Positions 21,189 through 33,602 are shown, numbered from the stretch's first letter. The stretch is 64,000 nucleotides of DNA from Mycoplasmataceae bacterium (GCA_020024755.1 JAHHTH010000001.1:310001-374000), one strand, 5' to 3'. Notes: generated by a model not told the origin, from the letters alone. Numbers and translations: made by a program.

Positions 21189-22733
21189 TTAATTACTAGG
21201 ATTAACTACTTTTGATGCTTCATTATTTCTATTTTTACTTTGTCTAGATCTTCTATCACTTCGCTTAGTAACTAAGAAAATAACATTCTTATCTTTTTGC
21301 TTTGCTAATTCTCCAATTGATGTAAGTGCACCTTCATCTAGAGATCCTATTCATTCTAAAACTAGGAATTGGATATCCATATTAAGCAAATAAACTATGG
21401 TAGCAAAATATTCATCAAATCAATGTATATCTTTAGTACTTGTGGTTTTACTGTTTTGGATTATATATTTAAAATCTTCTCACATTTGATAAACAGTAGT
21501 TTTTTCATAATGGCTAAATAAGTTTTCGAAATTGTCATAAATACTAAATTCACTAATTCTATTAATGTTATTATTTAGGAATACTCCAGTACCATAGAAT
21601 TTATCTTTTTGGTATTGATAAAAATCAAATACATTATATTTCTTTTTTATATCCTTAACAAACAACCCTAGTTCCTTTAGATTTTTAAACTCTAAGACAA
21701 CATGTTCACCATCTCCCAAATCAATTCCTTCTCTCTTACCATTTTTTCCTATTTGGAATACTAATCTCATTTGACGTTCAACATTATCATATGGATCAAT
21801 TTTGTTGAATGCTAAGTTATCTTTAGAAGATTTCTTTTTGTAGTAAATAGATGCACAATAAACAATATTAAATAAAACTATTATTACAATGAATATAATT
21901 GCTTCATTATTTGGTAGTAAAGGATAACTAAAATCAAAATCTCTAGTAGCATATACATTTGGACCAGGATTAATATCTCTACCACTAATGCAGAAGAATG
22001 TCGCAAATGACAGTGTACCAGAAGAGATTGTAAGATAAGAAATGATTTGATATGCTATGTGTTGTTTAATCATACTAGGACTGACTAAGAAACCACTATC
22101 AGCAATAGATACAAAACAAATAATTAATAATGTGAAATTTAATATGTTTTCATCTCTAATAAAGTTATAAAAAGTCAATGCACAAATAATGTAATAATAG
22201 AACGATGCAATATTAACAAATGTAAATGCAATTCATTGTTTAGAAATATAGTTAGAAATACCTAATTCAGGTGAACAAATAGAACGATCAGTAAACAATA
22301 ATTGGAAGGTGTAAATTAATTGTTCATTATTTGATTCATAATATATATCATTAGATAATTTTCTAAGACTAAATAAAAAGATAACTAAGAAAGAATATAG
22401 ATAGAAGAAAATAGCTAACATTGAGAAGTAGAAAATCATCGATTTAATTACTGTAATTTTCTCTTTAGTTCTATACTTATCAAAAACAATTAATACTGAT
22501 GAATTAAAGTGCTTAATATAGATAGGAATAACTAAGAATCCAATTAGTAATAAATCAATGGTAGTAACAGGTGCAAATGATTGATTAAAAATAAAAGGAT
22601 TGTTGCTTGCAAAGAAAGCAATTACAGCAATAATTACTGGTAATACAAAAAGTAACACTAGAAAAGGAGCATTACGTCAAAATGCTCTATTAACTAACAT
22701 TATATTTCTGACAAATGTCGATCTTCTTTGCAT
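21189..22733 (-). CDS. ABC permease-like membrane protein fused to a degenerate ABC ATPase-like domain
   Basis: 514 residues. About six hydrophobic helices occupy residues 20-300. The cytosolic C-terminal 200 residues lack working nucleotide-binding motifs but follow the order of an ABC ATPase: GEHVVLEFKNLKELGLFVK (about 342-360) stands where GxxVxLxGPNGAGKS would be; ISEFSIYDNFENLF resembles the segment after the Q-loop; IQFLVLEWIGSLDEGALTSI (about 455-474) resembles Walker B plus D-loop; and VIFLVTKR stands where the H-loop would be. The critical Lys, signature Ser-Gly-Gly, Walker B Asp-Glu and switch His are all missing. It begins 9 nt after the SNF2 gene stop. The alignment is mine by eye and needs structural confirmation; a plain membrane protein with an unrelated domain is the alternative. 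Confidence 0.7.
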
Positions 22734-22742
22734 GTTAAAAGT

Positions 22743-25715
22743 TTAATCTTCTTGTATTAATTTTAACAAATCCTTAAAATTAAGTTGATTAAATGTCTTA
22801 TTAATAATATCTATCTTATTTTTCTTTAATTTTTCAATGTTAGATTCGATACTATTTTCATATAGAAGTTTATAAACATTTACTTCTTGTTCTTGGCCGA
22901 TACGGTGTAATCTATCCATAGCTTGTGATTCTGCAGATTCATTTCATCAAGGGTTATATAAGATAACATTATTTGCAAAATTTAAATTTAAACCTACTCC
23001 ACCAACTTTTAATGAAATTAATAAAATATTAGATTGTTGATCATCTTTAAATTTTTCAATGATAGCATCTCTATCACTACGCTTATTGTCACCAGTAATT
23101 AATAGTGGTTTATTTTTTCTATTAGTAAGTTCTTTATCAATTAATTCAAGCATTGATTTAAAGTTAGAAAATAATACAATTTTAGCTTTAGGATCTTTTG
23201 CTTGGATTGTTTCTATTAAATGAATACATTCGTTTAATTTACTATCATCTTCATCAAATATATTAATTAATTGAGATGAACAACAGAATTGTCTTAATTT
23301 AGTTATTAAAGCTAAGATTTCAATTCTATTCTTAACAATGTTTTGGTCTTGGTCAACAGATACTTCTAATGTATCTTTAAAGTTAGATAATAAAGTATCA
23401 TAAATATTTCTTTCTGAATCAGACATTTTCACATAAACATTGTTGATTTTTTTATTTGGTAAATCAAGATAATCTATCTTTTTACGTTGTAATATAAATG
23501 GTTTGATTTTCAGTGATAATTCAAATAGTTTCTTTTCTTGAACATCTACACTATAATAATTTCTTTTGAATTCATTTACAGTGCCTAAATATCCAGGCAT
23601 AATGAAGTCAAAAATACTTCATAATTCTAATAAGTTATTTTCAATTGGTGTACCAGATAAAATAATTCTATTTACTGATTTAATTTTCTTAATTTCTTTT
23701 GTTCATCCAGTAGCAAAATTTTTAATATATTGTCCTTCATCTAAAATAACATTTAAGAATTTCTTTTTAACTAACAATTCAATATCATTTTTGATTAGGT
23801 TATATGTTGTAATATAGAATGTATTTGATTCTAGATTATTGATAATTTCTTCACGTTCTTCTTTAGCTCCAGAAATAGTTACCACATGAGCATCAGGATA
23901 AAATTTATGGAACTCTTCTACTCAGTTAGTAATTAATGATAAAGGTAAGATAATTAGAGTTGGATCATTCTTTTCTTTATACTGATATTTTAACAAGTGA
24001 ATTGCTTGAATTGTTTTACCTAAACCCATTTCATCACCAAGGATACAACCATGGCTCATATTTAAAATACTTGCTAATCAGTTTACACCATATAATTGAT
24101 ATTCTTTTAACAATGGAGCTTCCTTAGGTTTTACATATTTATATTTAGTTACATCTGCATTAAATTTATCAACAATATCTCTTAGATAATCATCATCAAA
24201 TTGACTAGATAAATAGAATACATTTTCCATTTCAATTTCAGTTGAAAGGCTTGCATCTTTTGTAATACCAATATCTTCTAAGTTTAGTTTTAATTTATCA
24301 AACTCAAAGTCATCAGTATTGTATAATTCATTACCTACCATAATGAATTGTTCATCTTTTCTATAAGCACCATAAACTTTTTCTAAAATAGATTCATCAA
24401 CATCTGCTTTAATGTTTAAGTCTATTAGTCCTGATTTAGATGGTGAGAATTGGTATTTCAATTCATGGTGTTTTTTACGTGTTAGTGCTTCGTCTACTCG
24501 TACAATTACATTTTCATTCTTTTTAATCTTTTTAATTTGTGCAAATATTTCTGCTATTTCACGTTTCTTATTTGTTTCATATCAACATGTGTTAGGTTCA
24601 AATTGGAAGTCATCTACAAATTTACTAAAATATTTTTTTGCTAGCTTATTATTGTTTTCAATTTCAAGGACACATAGCTTAGCATTAAAGTCATAAAATA
24701 AATCAACCTTAGGTTTTGTTCTTTGAATTAATAGATCACCATGTAATACTGGTTTAAAGTATGATGTATTTTTAATTTCTTCTATCTTTGTAAAGAATAA
24801 GTCTTCATTCTTTGATTTAAAGTTTAATTTAAATAATAGGTTTGGATTTTCACTTTCAGATCAATCTGATACAAATCATTGAATCTTATCTTCATAAATT
24901 AAGAAAAAGAAGTTTCTTTCACCAATTACTAAGAAAGTTCCTGATTGAATATTATTTGTAATTACAAAACCTAATGATGTTCTAGCAACGTTAATGTCTA
25001 TTTCTTTAGATTCATGATGTTCTAGTGGTAAAGCATTTGAAATATTATTTATATTAAATTTACATAATCTATCTATTCCAAGTAAAAATTCTTCCAAGTC
25101 TATTTTGTTAATAACGTTTTCTTTGTTATAGTGTTCGTAAACATTGTAAATCTTCTTTAATACATGAAGTTTATTTTCAATAAAAATCAATTTCTTTTTA
25201 CAAGCTTCTTTAATATTTTCAGATATTAAGGCTGTATTGATAACTTTTGACATAGCAGCATAGTTTTTAATTACAAAATTTACATATTCATTATCAATTA
25301 TATCAACTGATAGAGAAAATGGTTTAATTAAAATTTCAAATATAAACTCAATGTTTTCTAAAGATATAATTGCTTTGATCAGAGAAGCGTTATCAGTAAT
25401 CTTTGCTAATAGTCTACTTAAGTCTGTAGATTCTGAGTTTTCCATCTTTTGAATATATGTCAAAATAGCAGCAACAATGTGCTTACATATAACACCATTT
25501 TTACCAACTACACATTGGCAATCATGACTAAATATTCTATCTTCTTTAAATTCAACCTTTGTATAGAATCCATTACTATACATAGCAATTGAATGAATGG
25601 GGTCTGTTAAATCAAAAGTTATGTTTGAGCTAGAATCCTCTTCTAAAAGTTTTTCTGCATTCTTAACAGTTAATTCGTTTATCCCTAATAATAAGTTTCT
25701 GTAATTAACTTTCAT
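22743..25715 (-). CDS. SWIM zinc-finger SNF2-family helicase
   Basis: 990 residues. The N-terminus carries a SWIM zinc finger (C66, C68, C77, H79 in [15 protein letters not shown]), followed by a long linker of unknown fold. The SNF2 ATPase has motif I with DEMGLGKT at about 565, motif II DEGQ at about 660 ([15 protein letters not shown]), and the C-terminal helicase half ending with DRLHRIGQ. These proteins remodel protein-DNA complexes using ATP and are common in Firmicutes and some mycoplasmas; the target is unknown. AAAGGTG precedes ATG. The stop is 9 nt before the permease-like gene, so the two are likely cotranscribed. Confidence 0.93.
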
Positions 25716-25865
25716 AATGTTACACCTTTACCATAACTTAACAATGTTTAATTATTTAAATAAATAATTATTATTAAAATTTCTAAACGATTAGAATTTC
25801 TTGTTTGTCTATTAATGGTTCTCCTTTTATTGTTTATTACCTTTCCTAGTATTCTAACACAAATA

Positions 25866-25895
25866 AAAATATTTGCATACCACAAGGATGCAAAC
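25866..25895 (-). terminator. Terminator of the thiI/DHH transcript
   Basis: On the minus strand TTTGCATCC and GTATGCAAA pair around TTGTG and are followed by a T-rich stretch, about 25 nt after the DHH gene stop. The remaining intergenic bases up to 25715 hold only the ribosome-binding site of the SNF2 gene. Confidence 0.7.
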
Positions 25896-25920
25896 ATTTA
25901 ATAATTATAATATGAAAATA

Positions 25921-26886
25921 CTATTTTGAAGCTAACATCTTTTTGACTTCTTCAATCACTGACTTAACTTCTTTTAATGAACTTAAACTAAAGCCTGCTG
26001 CTAGTTCATGTCCACCACCACCAAACTTAGCTGCAATTTCTCTTACAGGATATTCTCTAGATCTAATTGAACCTTTTCAAGCTTGCTTTTGTTCATTTCA
26101 ATAAATTGCAAATCAAATCTTAAAATTTTCGATGTTTTGTAGTAAATAAACTTTGCCATCTCCTGAAGGCACTTTATATTTTTTAGCAAGTTTTGGAGTG
26201 ATTATTAAATATGCAAATTCATTGTCAACAACCTTGACGTGTTTATATAGCTTATTATTTAATTGAACATCTTCTCAATTCTTTAAATACATTTCTTCTT
26301 GCTTTTTTTGTTTATCAAAAGAGTAATCAAAAAATTTAGCTACTAATTCATAAGTTGAAGCTTTAGCGCAGGCAAATTGTAAATTACCAGAGTCAGCTAA
26401 AATACCAACATATAATGCATCACAAATTTCTTTAGACATTTTCTTAGGATTGTTTTCCAAAATAAATCATCCAACCATCTCACAAGTAGAAGAATATTCT
26501 GTATCTACTCATTCAATATCACAGAATGTTTCTACTTTTACGTGATGATCAATTCTTAATGTTTCTTTACATAATTTAATTTGATCATTGATCAAATTTT
26601 TGCTAACACCTAAATCTAAAACTAAACCAATAGAACCTTTGACAAACTTATCATCAGCTATAGGAAGACTTGGATCAAATTGTTTTTTAACTGATTGATT
26701 AAGAATTAAGTCTGTACCTGCAATTCTAGCATCAATTTTCATACTTCTTAGTCAGCGTGCCATACCAAGACTAGATCCATACGCATCGTTATCTGGATTA
26801 GTATGCATAAAAATAGTTACCTTCTTATAACTTGTTAATTTCTTATAAATAGCTTTTACAGTTTTGATATTATTATTTTTTATCAT
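25921..26886 (-). CDS. DHH/DHHA1 phosphoesterase (NrnA/MgpA-like)
   Basis: 321 residues. All metal-binding motifs are present: HTNPDNDAYGS at about 28-38, the family-defining RIDHHVK near 110-116, and the C-terminal DHHA1 motif GGGGHELAAGF near 290. Relatives degrade short RNA (nanoRNA) and pAp, and some mycoplasma members cleave cyclic di-AMP breakdown products; the sequence does not separate these. The start lies within the end of thiI (14-nt overlap), so expression is coupled. It is the last gene of a run that begins at the amino-acid permease. Confidence 0.93.
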
Positions 26887-28039
26887 AACTAATTACCTCT
26901 ATATCTTTTACTGTCACATCTTCTAATGGCAATAATAAATCTAATTTTTCTTCTAATTGTTTAGCAATATGTAGTTTAGGTTTTGTAACTGGTTTCTTTG
27001 GTGCAAATAATGAGCAACTGTCACAGAATGGTTTAATTGATTCCGTGTAAGTGTTTATTTCCTTAGCATGGTTGATGATTGCATCTTTGTTGTATGTTAC
27101 TAAAGGACGCAGGATTAAACGTTTACTAGATTCGTCAATTACTTTCATACTTTCAATTGTTTGAGAAGCTACTTGACCTAGAGCTTCTCCAGTTGCAAGA
27201 ACATCATAGTGCATAGCATCTGCAACTTTGTTAGCAATTCTAATAAAAGATCTTCTCAATAATGTTATCCGATAAGATTCATCATCCATATGAGTCAATT
27301 CATTTTGAATGTTAGTAAAATTACATACATATATTTTAGGTTTTTCTAGACGATAATTTAGTGTAATTAATTTTACTAATTCTTTAACTTTATCTAAGGC
27401 TTCTTTTGAGGTATGAGGTGGCGTGACAAAAGTGATAAAATCTACATGCATACCACGTCTCATTAATAAATCTGCTGCTACAGGTGAATCAATACCACCA
27501 CTTAATAATAATAAAGCTCTACCACTAGTTCCAACTGGTAAACCTTTTGCACCTATTAATTTTTCTGTATAAACAATGAAATGTTCATGTTTAACTTCAA
27601 TCCTAAGCATAGTTTGTGGATTGTGAATATCTACTTTGATGTTAGGGTTATTTACTAGAATATAACCAGCTACCATTCTTTTAAGTTGATCAGAGTTAAA
27701 TTCATATGACTTATCATTTCTTTTAGCTTCAACTTTAAATGTTTTTTTCGAGATTAATAGTTTTAATCCTAATTCTTTTAATTGTTCTAAATCACGTGGG
27801 ATTTTATAAGCAATAGTAATTGCAGTAAATCCTGGTATTCTTTTCACAATCATTAAAACAAGTGAAATATCTTGTTCTTTAATTTCGTCAATAATGATGT
27901 TATCAAAATTGTTAATTATCTTAAGTTCAAAACCTACTAAAGCATTTTTTAAATTAGCTATGGCTTTTTGTTTGAAGTATTTAATATTTTGACCTTTTAA
28001 GTAAAGTTCATCAAACTTAAGATAAATAATCTTTTGCAT
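26873..28039 (-). CDS. thiI: tRNA 4-thiouridine synthetase ThiI
   Basis: 388 residues without any TGA codon. ThiI adenylates U8 of tRNA and transfers sulfur to it. The THUMP RNA-binding domain covers about 60-165; the PP-loop ATPase motif LLSGGIDSPVAADLL is at about 178-192. A CDSCSLF motif near 345 lies where related enzymes keep a reactive Cys. There is no C-terminal rhodanese domain, as in most Gram-positive ThiI. The start overlaps the upstream nuclease gene stop (TAATG), and GAGGT precedes it. Confidence 0.96.
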   Translation of the reverse strand: MQKIIYLKFDELYLKGQNIKYFKQKAIANLKNALVGFELKIINNFDNIIIDEIKEQDISLVLMIVKRIPGFTAITIAYKIPRDLEQLKELGLKLLISKKTFKVEAKRNDKSYEFNSDQLKRMVAGYILVNNPNIKVDIHNPQTMLRIEVKHEHFIVYTEKLIGAKGLPVGTSGRALLLLSGGIDSPVAADLLMRRGMHVDFITFVTPPHTSKEALDKVKELVKLITLNYRLEKPKIYVCNFTNIQNELTHMDDESYRITLLRRSFIRIANKVADAMHYDVLATGEALGQVASQTIESMKVIDESSKRLILRPLVTYNKDAIINHAKEINTYTESIKPFCDSCSLFAPKKPVTKPKLHIAKQLEEKLDLLLPLEDVTVKDIEVISYDKK

Positions 28040-28878
28040 TAGTTTACCTCATTTTGATATCAAACAATATCTTCAGGTGTCATTTCTGGACTTACACCAC
28101 CTTCAATGTATTTCTTATATCAGTTTTCTGCATAATCAATATATTCTTTAAATTCTTTTAAATCAACATTGAAATCAACAAATCTAATTTCACGATTATT
28201 AATATCACAAGAGTTTGGATCAATATAATCACTAGTTTCTAAAAAACCTACTGCAAAGACACCGTGAGTAATACCTCTTAAGTAACAGTATAATCCAAGT
28301 TGAAATTTATATTCTTCTGGAATAACAATATCACCTTTAGCATCAAATCATTTTTTACGTTTTTCACCTACATTTTTTACAATCGGATTTCCTAGTTCAT
28401 CTTTTTGTAAAATGAAGTCATTTTTATTTTTCTTGTAAACAAATGAATCAATAGATGTAGTCTTAATTTCTAACATTGGAAAATCTGGGTATAAAAGTTT
28501 ACCAGAACTGTCAACTGGTTCACCATCTGGAATTCCACCAAAAATTTTATTTTCTTGGAATACATCTCATTTAATTTGAGCTGGTATGTATTGTTTAAAA
28601 TTAACACCTAATTTTTCACAAGCTAATTTTCAAATTTTAGGTTCAATTATTGTACCAGCTTTCATTAAAGTGTCATCAACCACATCAACAAAAATATTAG
28701 TCATCAAACATCATGTTTTAAATGGACTAACAAAACCATTATGACCTAAAATAGAACCGAATCTGGAACCTGTAATTTTTTTAAATTTAGTTTTATTTGC
28801 TTGAATGTATGCTGGACTTAAAACAATTTGGTTGTTATTTAATTTAAAGTCTACATTTACTTGTTTAGTGAATCCCAT
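28039..28878 (-). CDS. YqaJ-like putative nuclease (MAGa7180-like family)
   Basis: 279 residues. The pattern fits the lambda-exonuclease/YqaJ PD-(D/E)XK fold: TGSRFGSILGHN near the start, AGTIIEPKIW, GGIPDGEP (acidic metal ligand), MLEIKTTS (the ExK catalytic pair) and FQLGLYCYLRG (Gln/Tyr helix). A mollicute-specific putative nuclease family with this layout is known; biological role unknown, possibly recombination or DNA uptake. It overlaps both neighbours by TAATG junctions. Confidence 0.82.
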
Positions 28879-30572
28879 TATGCTACCTTCTTTGCTTTAC
28901 TCTGTTTTCCAATAAATTTGATATATTCATCGATTAACAGATCGTATTCTCTTGATCTGTATAATTTATCAAACTCAGCAAAAATTTTTGTATTCTTTTC
29001 AGTTGCAAATCTGTTTGCATAAGTTCTTAATAATCTAATGATTTCAGTTAATTCTTTTTGCTCTCTAATAATTTCTATTGCATAATCAATAAATGTATTT
29101 ACTGATTCTACTTTAGCTGTTAAAGCAGGATCTTTAATATTAAAGTTTCCCGTCAATTCTTGTTTTAATTCCTCAACTATTGATTGTTTTTCGTGTAGTT
29201 GAGATTGTAATTCTCTAGACTTAACTTTATTAACAACAATTAGTCTTTCAATGTCCATCAGCTTAACACTTAAATCATTGATAATAAATATCATTTCTGT
29301 TAAGTCACTATTACGTTTAGAAATTAATTTAAATAATTCATCATTGTCATGTTTAAAAATAATAATTAATTGATATACATTGATAATCGAATTTAAAATC
29401 TTTTCGTAGTTGATGTTACCATCACTTGTTGTTAATGATTTATTGAATTGTTCAATTTCATTAACAATTCTTAATCCTGAATTGTTGTTATCAATAACAA
29501 GTTGTTTAATGTTATCATACTTACCAAAATTCTTTTTAATATCATTGTATAGATTCTTAATTTCATTGTGTTCGATGATGTGGAAGAATGAATCTAAATC
29601 TTGCTTAAATGTATTGATGTGTTCAGTATAAATTCTTTCATATACATTTTCAACATTTACTTCTCTTAAAATCTTTTCTAAGGCAAACAATTCTTTCTTA
29701 TATGTTTTGATAACAGTATCAAATGCAACATCTTCTAAATCAGAAATCAATGCTTTTGAATTTTTGTGTGCTTGATTAACTTGTTTTTCAAATTCAATTT
29801 TTCTTGCTTTAGAACCATTGAAAGCTTTTAAGTTCTTATCTATTTCTCTACAGATAGTATCTAAAGATAAACGGAATCTGTCAATTTCATACAAGTCTTT
29901 ATTTACTTTTAGATATTCATTAATTAGTTGAAGTTCTTTTAAGAATAGTGTATGAATTTTTTCTCAATTAATATAGTTCATTTCTTCATTTATATCTGAT
30001 GAAATATGATTAATACTCTTATCAATCTTTTTGATCTTTTCAATATTGCCATAATTTATATTCATCATGTTTTCACGATTGAATGTAGTAATTTTACTAA
30101 TGATACTAAACATATCAGTAGCTACACTACTACACATAGTTGAATATTTTTGACTATTTACATTGAAATTTTTATAGATTTCATTTTGTTTATCTAATGC
30201 ATCAAAGTTAGATTTTAATTGGGTAATTTGTTTTTTGATTTTACCTAACTGGTAAGTCTTCAAAGTTTTAATTAAATTTTTTAATTGGATATTAACAATT
30301 TCTAATTGATCTTGATACACTTCATGGTATTTTTTTAAGAAGGTTAAAATTGGTAATAATCCATTATTTTTAATTACTAAAGTTTCAATAGCTTTAATAT
30401 TGAAACTTCCAGAGTTTATTTTATAAGTATTGTATTTGTTATCAAGTTTATAACTTTGATTAATGTAATGTCTTTTTAATAGAAAGATAACATTAAAAAC
30501 AACTAGAGCAATTAACCCTAAACCTAAAAATATAGAAAATATGATTATTAGCACTAATTGAGTTGTTGTCAT
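28878..30572 (-). CDS. ezrA: EzrA-like septation-ring regulator
   Basis: 564 residues, nearly the same as Bacillus EzrA. One N-terminal membrane helix (residues about 7-32, LVLIIIFSIFLGLGLIALVV) is followed entirely by predicted coiled coil. The C-terminus has RTYANRF at about 516-522, similar to the conserved YxNRYR patch of EzrA, and then AEFDKLYRSREYDLLIDEYI, similar to the family's end. In Bacillus, ezrA is close to the sulfur/thiI genes, and thiI is two genes away here. EzrA is a cytosolic negative regulator of FtsZ ring formation anchored at the membrane. The match rests on layout, a short motif and synteny; an unrelated anchored coiled-coil protein is possible. Confidence 0.65.
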
Positions 30573-30578
30573 AATTTA

Positions 30579-31316
30579 CTATTTATCTAATTCACATTCA
30601 CTAAAATCAATTTCAGCTTCTGTATCTCTACCAAATAAATCTACTGAAACAATTAATTTTTGTTTTTCATCACTTACATTTGTGATAGTTGCAATTTCAC
30701 CATTAAATTGACCAGCAATAATTCTTACTGTTTGACCAACATGGAAGTCAGATTTCACAACTTGAGTTGTTGGTTCTTTAGTAATAATAATTGCATCACC
30801 TGAAGCGTCAATTGATTTTCCATCAATCGATTTAACACCCATATCAAATGCTGATAGAATTTTTCCAATTTCATCATCACCAACTGGAATTGGTTTTGCA
30901 TTCTTTCCAGAAGATCCTACAATACCAGTAATTAATTGTGTGTTACGGATTGCATATCATGATTCATCTGTCATAATCATTTTGATAAAGATGTAACCAT
31001 AGTATCTGTTAACTTCTTCAGTTTTGATTTTTTTGAACTTAGTTTTACCATTTGCATCAGTAAATTGTTCTCATTTAGTATTTTTAATTTTTCTTCCATA
31101 GTTAGAAGGAAGTGTTGCATCTGTAAAGATTTCTTCTGTTACTAAAACATCTTTAATTACTTTAATGTCTTGAACAAGATCACTTAATCCATATGCTTCA
31201 ATTTTACCTTTTAAGTTTTTGATAACTAATTCTTCGTTACCACTTACTACTGTGATGATGTATCATTGAGCTTCATCATATAATTTACTTTTTTTAGTTG
31301 TTTTATCTTTTGTCAT
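30579..31316 (-). CDS. nusG: Transcription termination/antitermination protein NusG
   Basis: 245 residues, longer than the about 180 of E. coli. The N-terminal NGN domain is recognised from WYIITVVSGNEELVIKNLKG and VNRYYGYIFIKMIMTDESWY, with an insertion between them (EIFTDATLPSNYGRKIKNTK). The C-terminal KOW motif is HVGQTVRIIAGQFNGEIATI. NusG binds RNA polymerase and couples it to ribosomes or Rho. GGAG precedes the ATG; the gene follows secE in the usual rpmG-secE-nusG order. Confidence 0.96.
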
Positions 31317-31339
31317 ATTAATCTCCTTTTAAAACTTTC

Positions 31340-31894
31340 TTATTTAATAATTGGTTCAGCAGCTAATGTAACCAACATAAATAAACCACATAAAATCAAC
31401 ACTATTACAATTACTATTAATAAATATTTAAATGTGTTTGCGGTACTTGATCAAATAATTCTATTGAATTCTTTTCTAAGCCCATGCGTTCATTTACTTA
31501 GATTTCAGCTAAGCGTATTATACTTCTTACCAAACTCAAACTTTAAATCGATCTTTTCATTTTTAAGAAGAAGTATATCGTCATTTTTGTGTTCTTTAAT
31601 TTCTTCTAGTCTTACACGCTTTTCAGTTGAGTCTTGATAAGTTTGAGCATTGGCTTCTTTTTTCTGTGCCTTGTAATTCTTTTTGATTTTTTTGATTTCT
31701 TCATTAATTGCTTTTACTTTAGTTACAAGAACAGCTTTTGCTTCTTTCATTTCAGCAGTTAGTTTTTCACGTTCTGCTGCCTTCTTTTCTCGTTTTGCTT
31801 TCTTATGTTTTCTTTTTTCTAATCTAGCAGCTTTACGTTCAGCTTTTAATTTTGCTTTTTCAGCTAATAGATCATCTAATTGTTTATCATCCAT
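31340..31894 (-). CDS. secE: Preprotein translocase subunit SecE with long charged N-terminal extension
   Basis: 184 residues. The last 55 form a standard SecE: amphipathic helix with GLRKEFNRIIWSS and one membrane helix (YLLIVIVIVLILCGLFMLV). The first 130 residues are a very basic coiled-coil-like extension (repeats such as KAERKAARLEKRKHKKAKRE), absent from typical SecE of about 60-75 residues. SecE clamps SecY in the translocon. The stop lies 23 nt before nusG and the start overlaps the rpmG stop (TAATG). Confidence 0.92.
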
Positions 31895-32040
31895 TATCTA
31901 TTCTCCTTATGCAAAGTTGAGGCGTTACACTTTGGGCAGAATTTTTTTAATTCTAATCTTTTGGTGTTGTATTCGTTTTTCTTAAAATGATAATTACGAG
32001 ACAAACACTCAGTACAAACTAGTATTATCTTTTTACTCAT
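31894..32040 (-). CDS. rpmG: 50S ribosomal protein L33
   Basis: 48 residues with two zinc-binding CxxC pairs ([10 protein letters not shown] and FCPKCNAST), i.e. the Cys-containing form. The N-terminal MSKKIILVC is typical. Its ATG lies inside the last codons of the permease gene, and its stop overlaps the secE start. Confidence 0.95.
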   Translation of the reverse strand: MSKKIILVCTECLSRNYHFKKNEYNTKRLELKKFCPKCNASTLHKENR

Positions 32041-33559
32041 ACGCCCCCTTTCTTGAATTAGGTATCATAAATTTATAATGACTCAAGTGGTGCTTATCAA
32101 TAACTTTAACTGTAATTACATAATATATGATAGCACTTATTAGGTATAAAAACATTAATAGTGTTCCCATTCAACTTCTTGCAGTGAAATTGCCTTGGTT
32201 TGAGAATAATCCTCAATGCAAAATTTCATTAGGATTAATTATAGTTTGAGCAAAGAATGTATAGAACACTTGGAAACCACAAACAAAGAAACATCCAATC
32301 ACTGCAATAATAGCCATAGGAATAAATCCTTTAATCTTTTCTACCTTAACATGATTTGTTCAACGGTTGACTAATGAACCTAAAATAATAGCTCCGTAGA
32401 ATCCGAAGAAGATAGTTGTTGGGAAGTTACTAATACCATCAATTAATGCATCAGTATTCAAAATGCAACTCGGTATAAAGAATATGATAAAAATCGTGGT
32501 GATAATTGTTAGTGAAATAATTAAACCATCACTTAGAGGATATTTATTTTTTAATACATGACTATTTATTCTTCTAATTAAATTTGAACATACAACTAAA
32601 TCATCATCTACTAATGATTGGCAAGATCTTAGCATCACAACACTAAATGCATTAAGTACACCAATAATAGATACAAAGATAAAAATTGAAGTAATAATAT
32701 TTAAAGCTTTTATACCTACTGCATTGCCAGCTAACACTGTGTCAAATACTTGATATACATTACCAGAAGAAACTAGAATTTGCGATATAGTAACTAACAT
32801 ATAGAAAACAGTAACAATTAGCATCCCAATAATGATAGATAAAGGAACATTCTTTTTAGGGTTCTTCATATCTAGTGATAAGTTACCAACTCCAACAAAA
32901 GAGTCAAAGGCAAATAAGATCGAAGGGATAGATACTAAGATTCCAATAAATGTAATAGGATGTTCATCTGGTTTTGAAATTTGTTCGAATAAACCAGCAT
33001 CTTGGTTTACTCCTGAATAAATTACTCCAGCAAGTACAACCATTGTTAATGGAACAAATTTAAGTATAGTAGCTACTGTTTGGAATTTGGCACTTTTATT
33101 AAAAGCATAATAGTTAAATAACATAAACATATAAAACACTATTAGACCAACAATCATAATCACAGAAAAATGTACATTGTTTGCACCATCTCACATATTA
33201 AAAATAGCTTCACCTGTAAAGATGGCAATACAATAACAAATAATTCCAAAATAAAAAATAGGTTGAATAATTTTTACAAATCTTCCTGTCTTTGGACCAA
33301 TAATCATTTCAAATCATCCACCCAAACCAGAGTGTGATTGTTTAGAACTTCCAACTTCAGCAAAACAAAAAGCACAACATATTGAAATTACACTTGCAAT
33401 GACTCATGCAATAATGACACCAATAGCATTTCCAGCATTTGCTTGAAATACATTACCATTTTTGAAGAAAATACCAACTCCAACCATACTTCCTATTAGA
33501 AGACAGATGGAAGAGAATAGTCCTATTTTCTTAGCAGTATGTGTTGAAACTTGTGCCAT
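32033..33559 (-). CDS. APC-family amino-acid permease
   Basis: 508 residues with about 12 hydrophobic segments. The first helix carries the substrate-binding turn of the APC superfamily ([11 protein letters not shown]), and [20 protein letters not shown] resembles the conserved helix-6 and following loop. The substrate cannot be told from sequence. The C-terminus overlaps rpmG by 8 nt. The gene lies just after the ispE terminator, so it probably starts a transcript continuing through rpmG-secE-nusG and possibly to 25921. Confidence 0.92.
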
Positions 33560-33578
33560 TTCCTAAATCCTTGGTATT

Positions 33579-33602
33579 AAAAAAGCCCTATCTTGAGGGC
33601 TT
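33579..33602 (-). terminator. Terminator of the rpmH-to-ispE operon
   Basis: On the minus strand AAGCCCT, loop CAAGAT, AGGGCTT, then a T-run, about 75 nt after the ispE stop and just upstream of the APC permease start. Confidence 0.85.
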
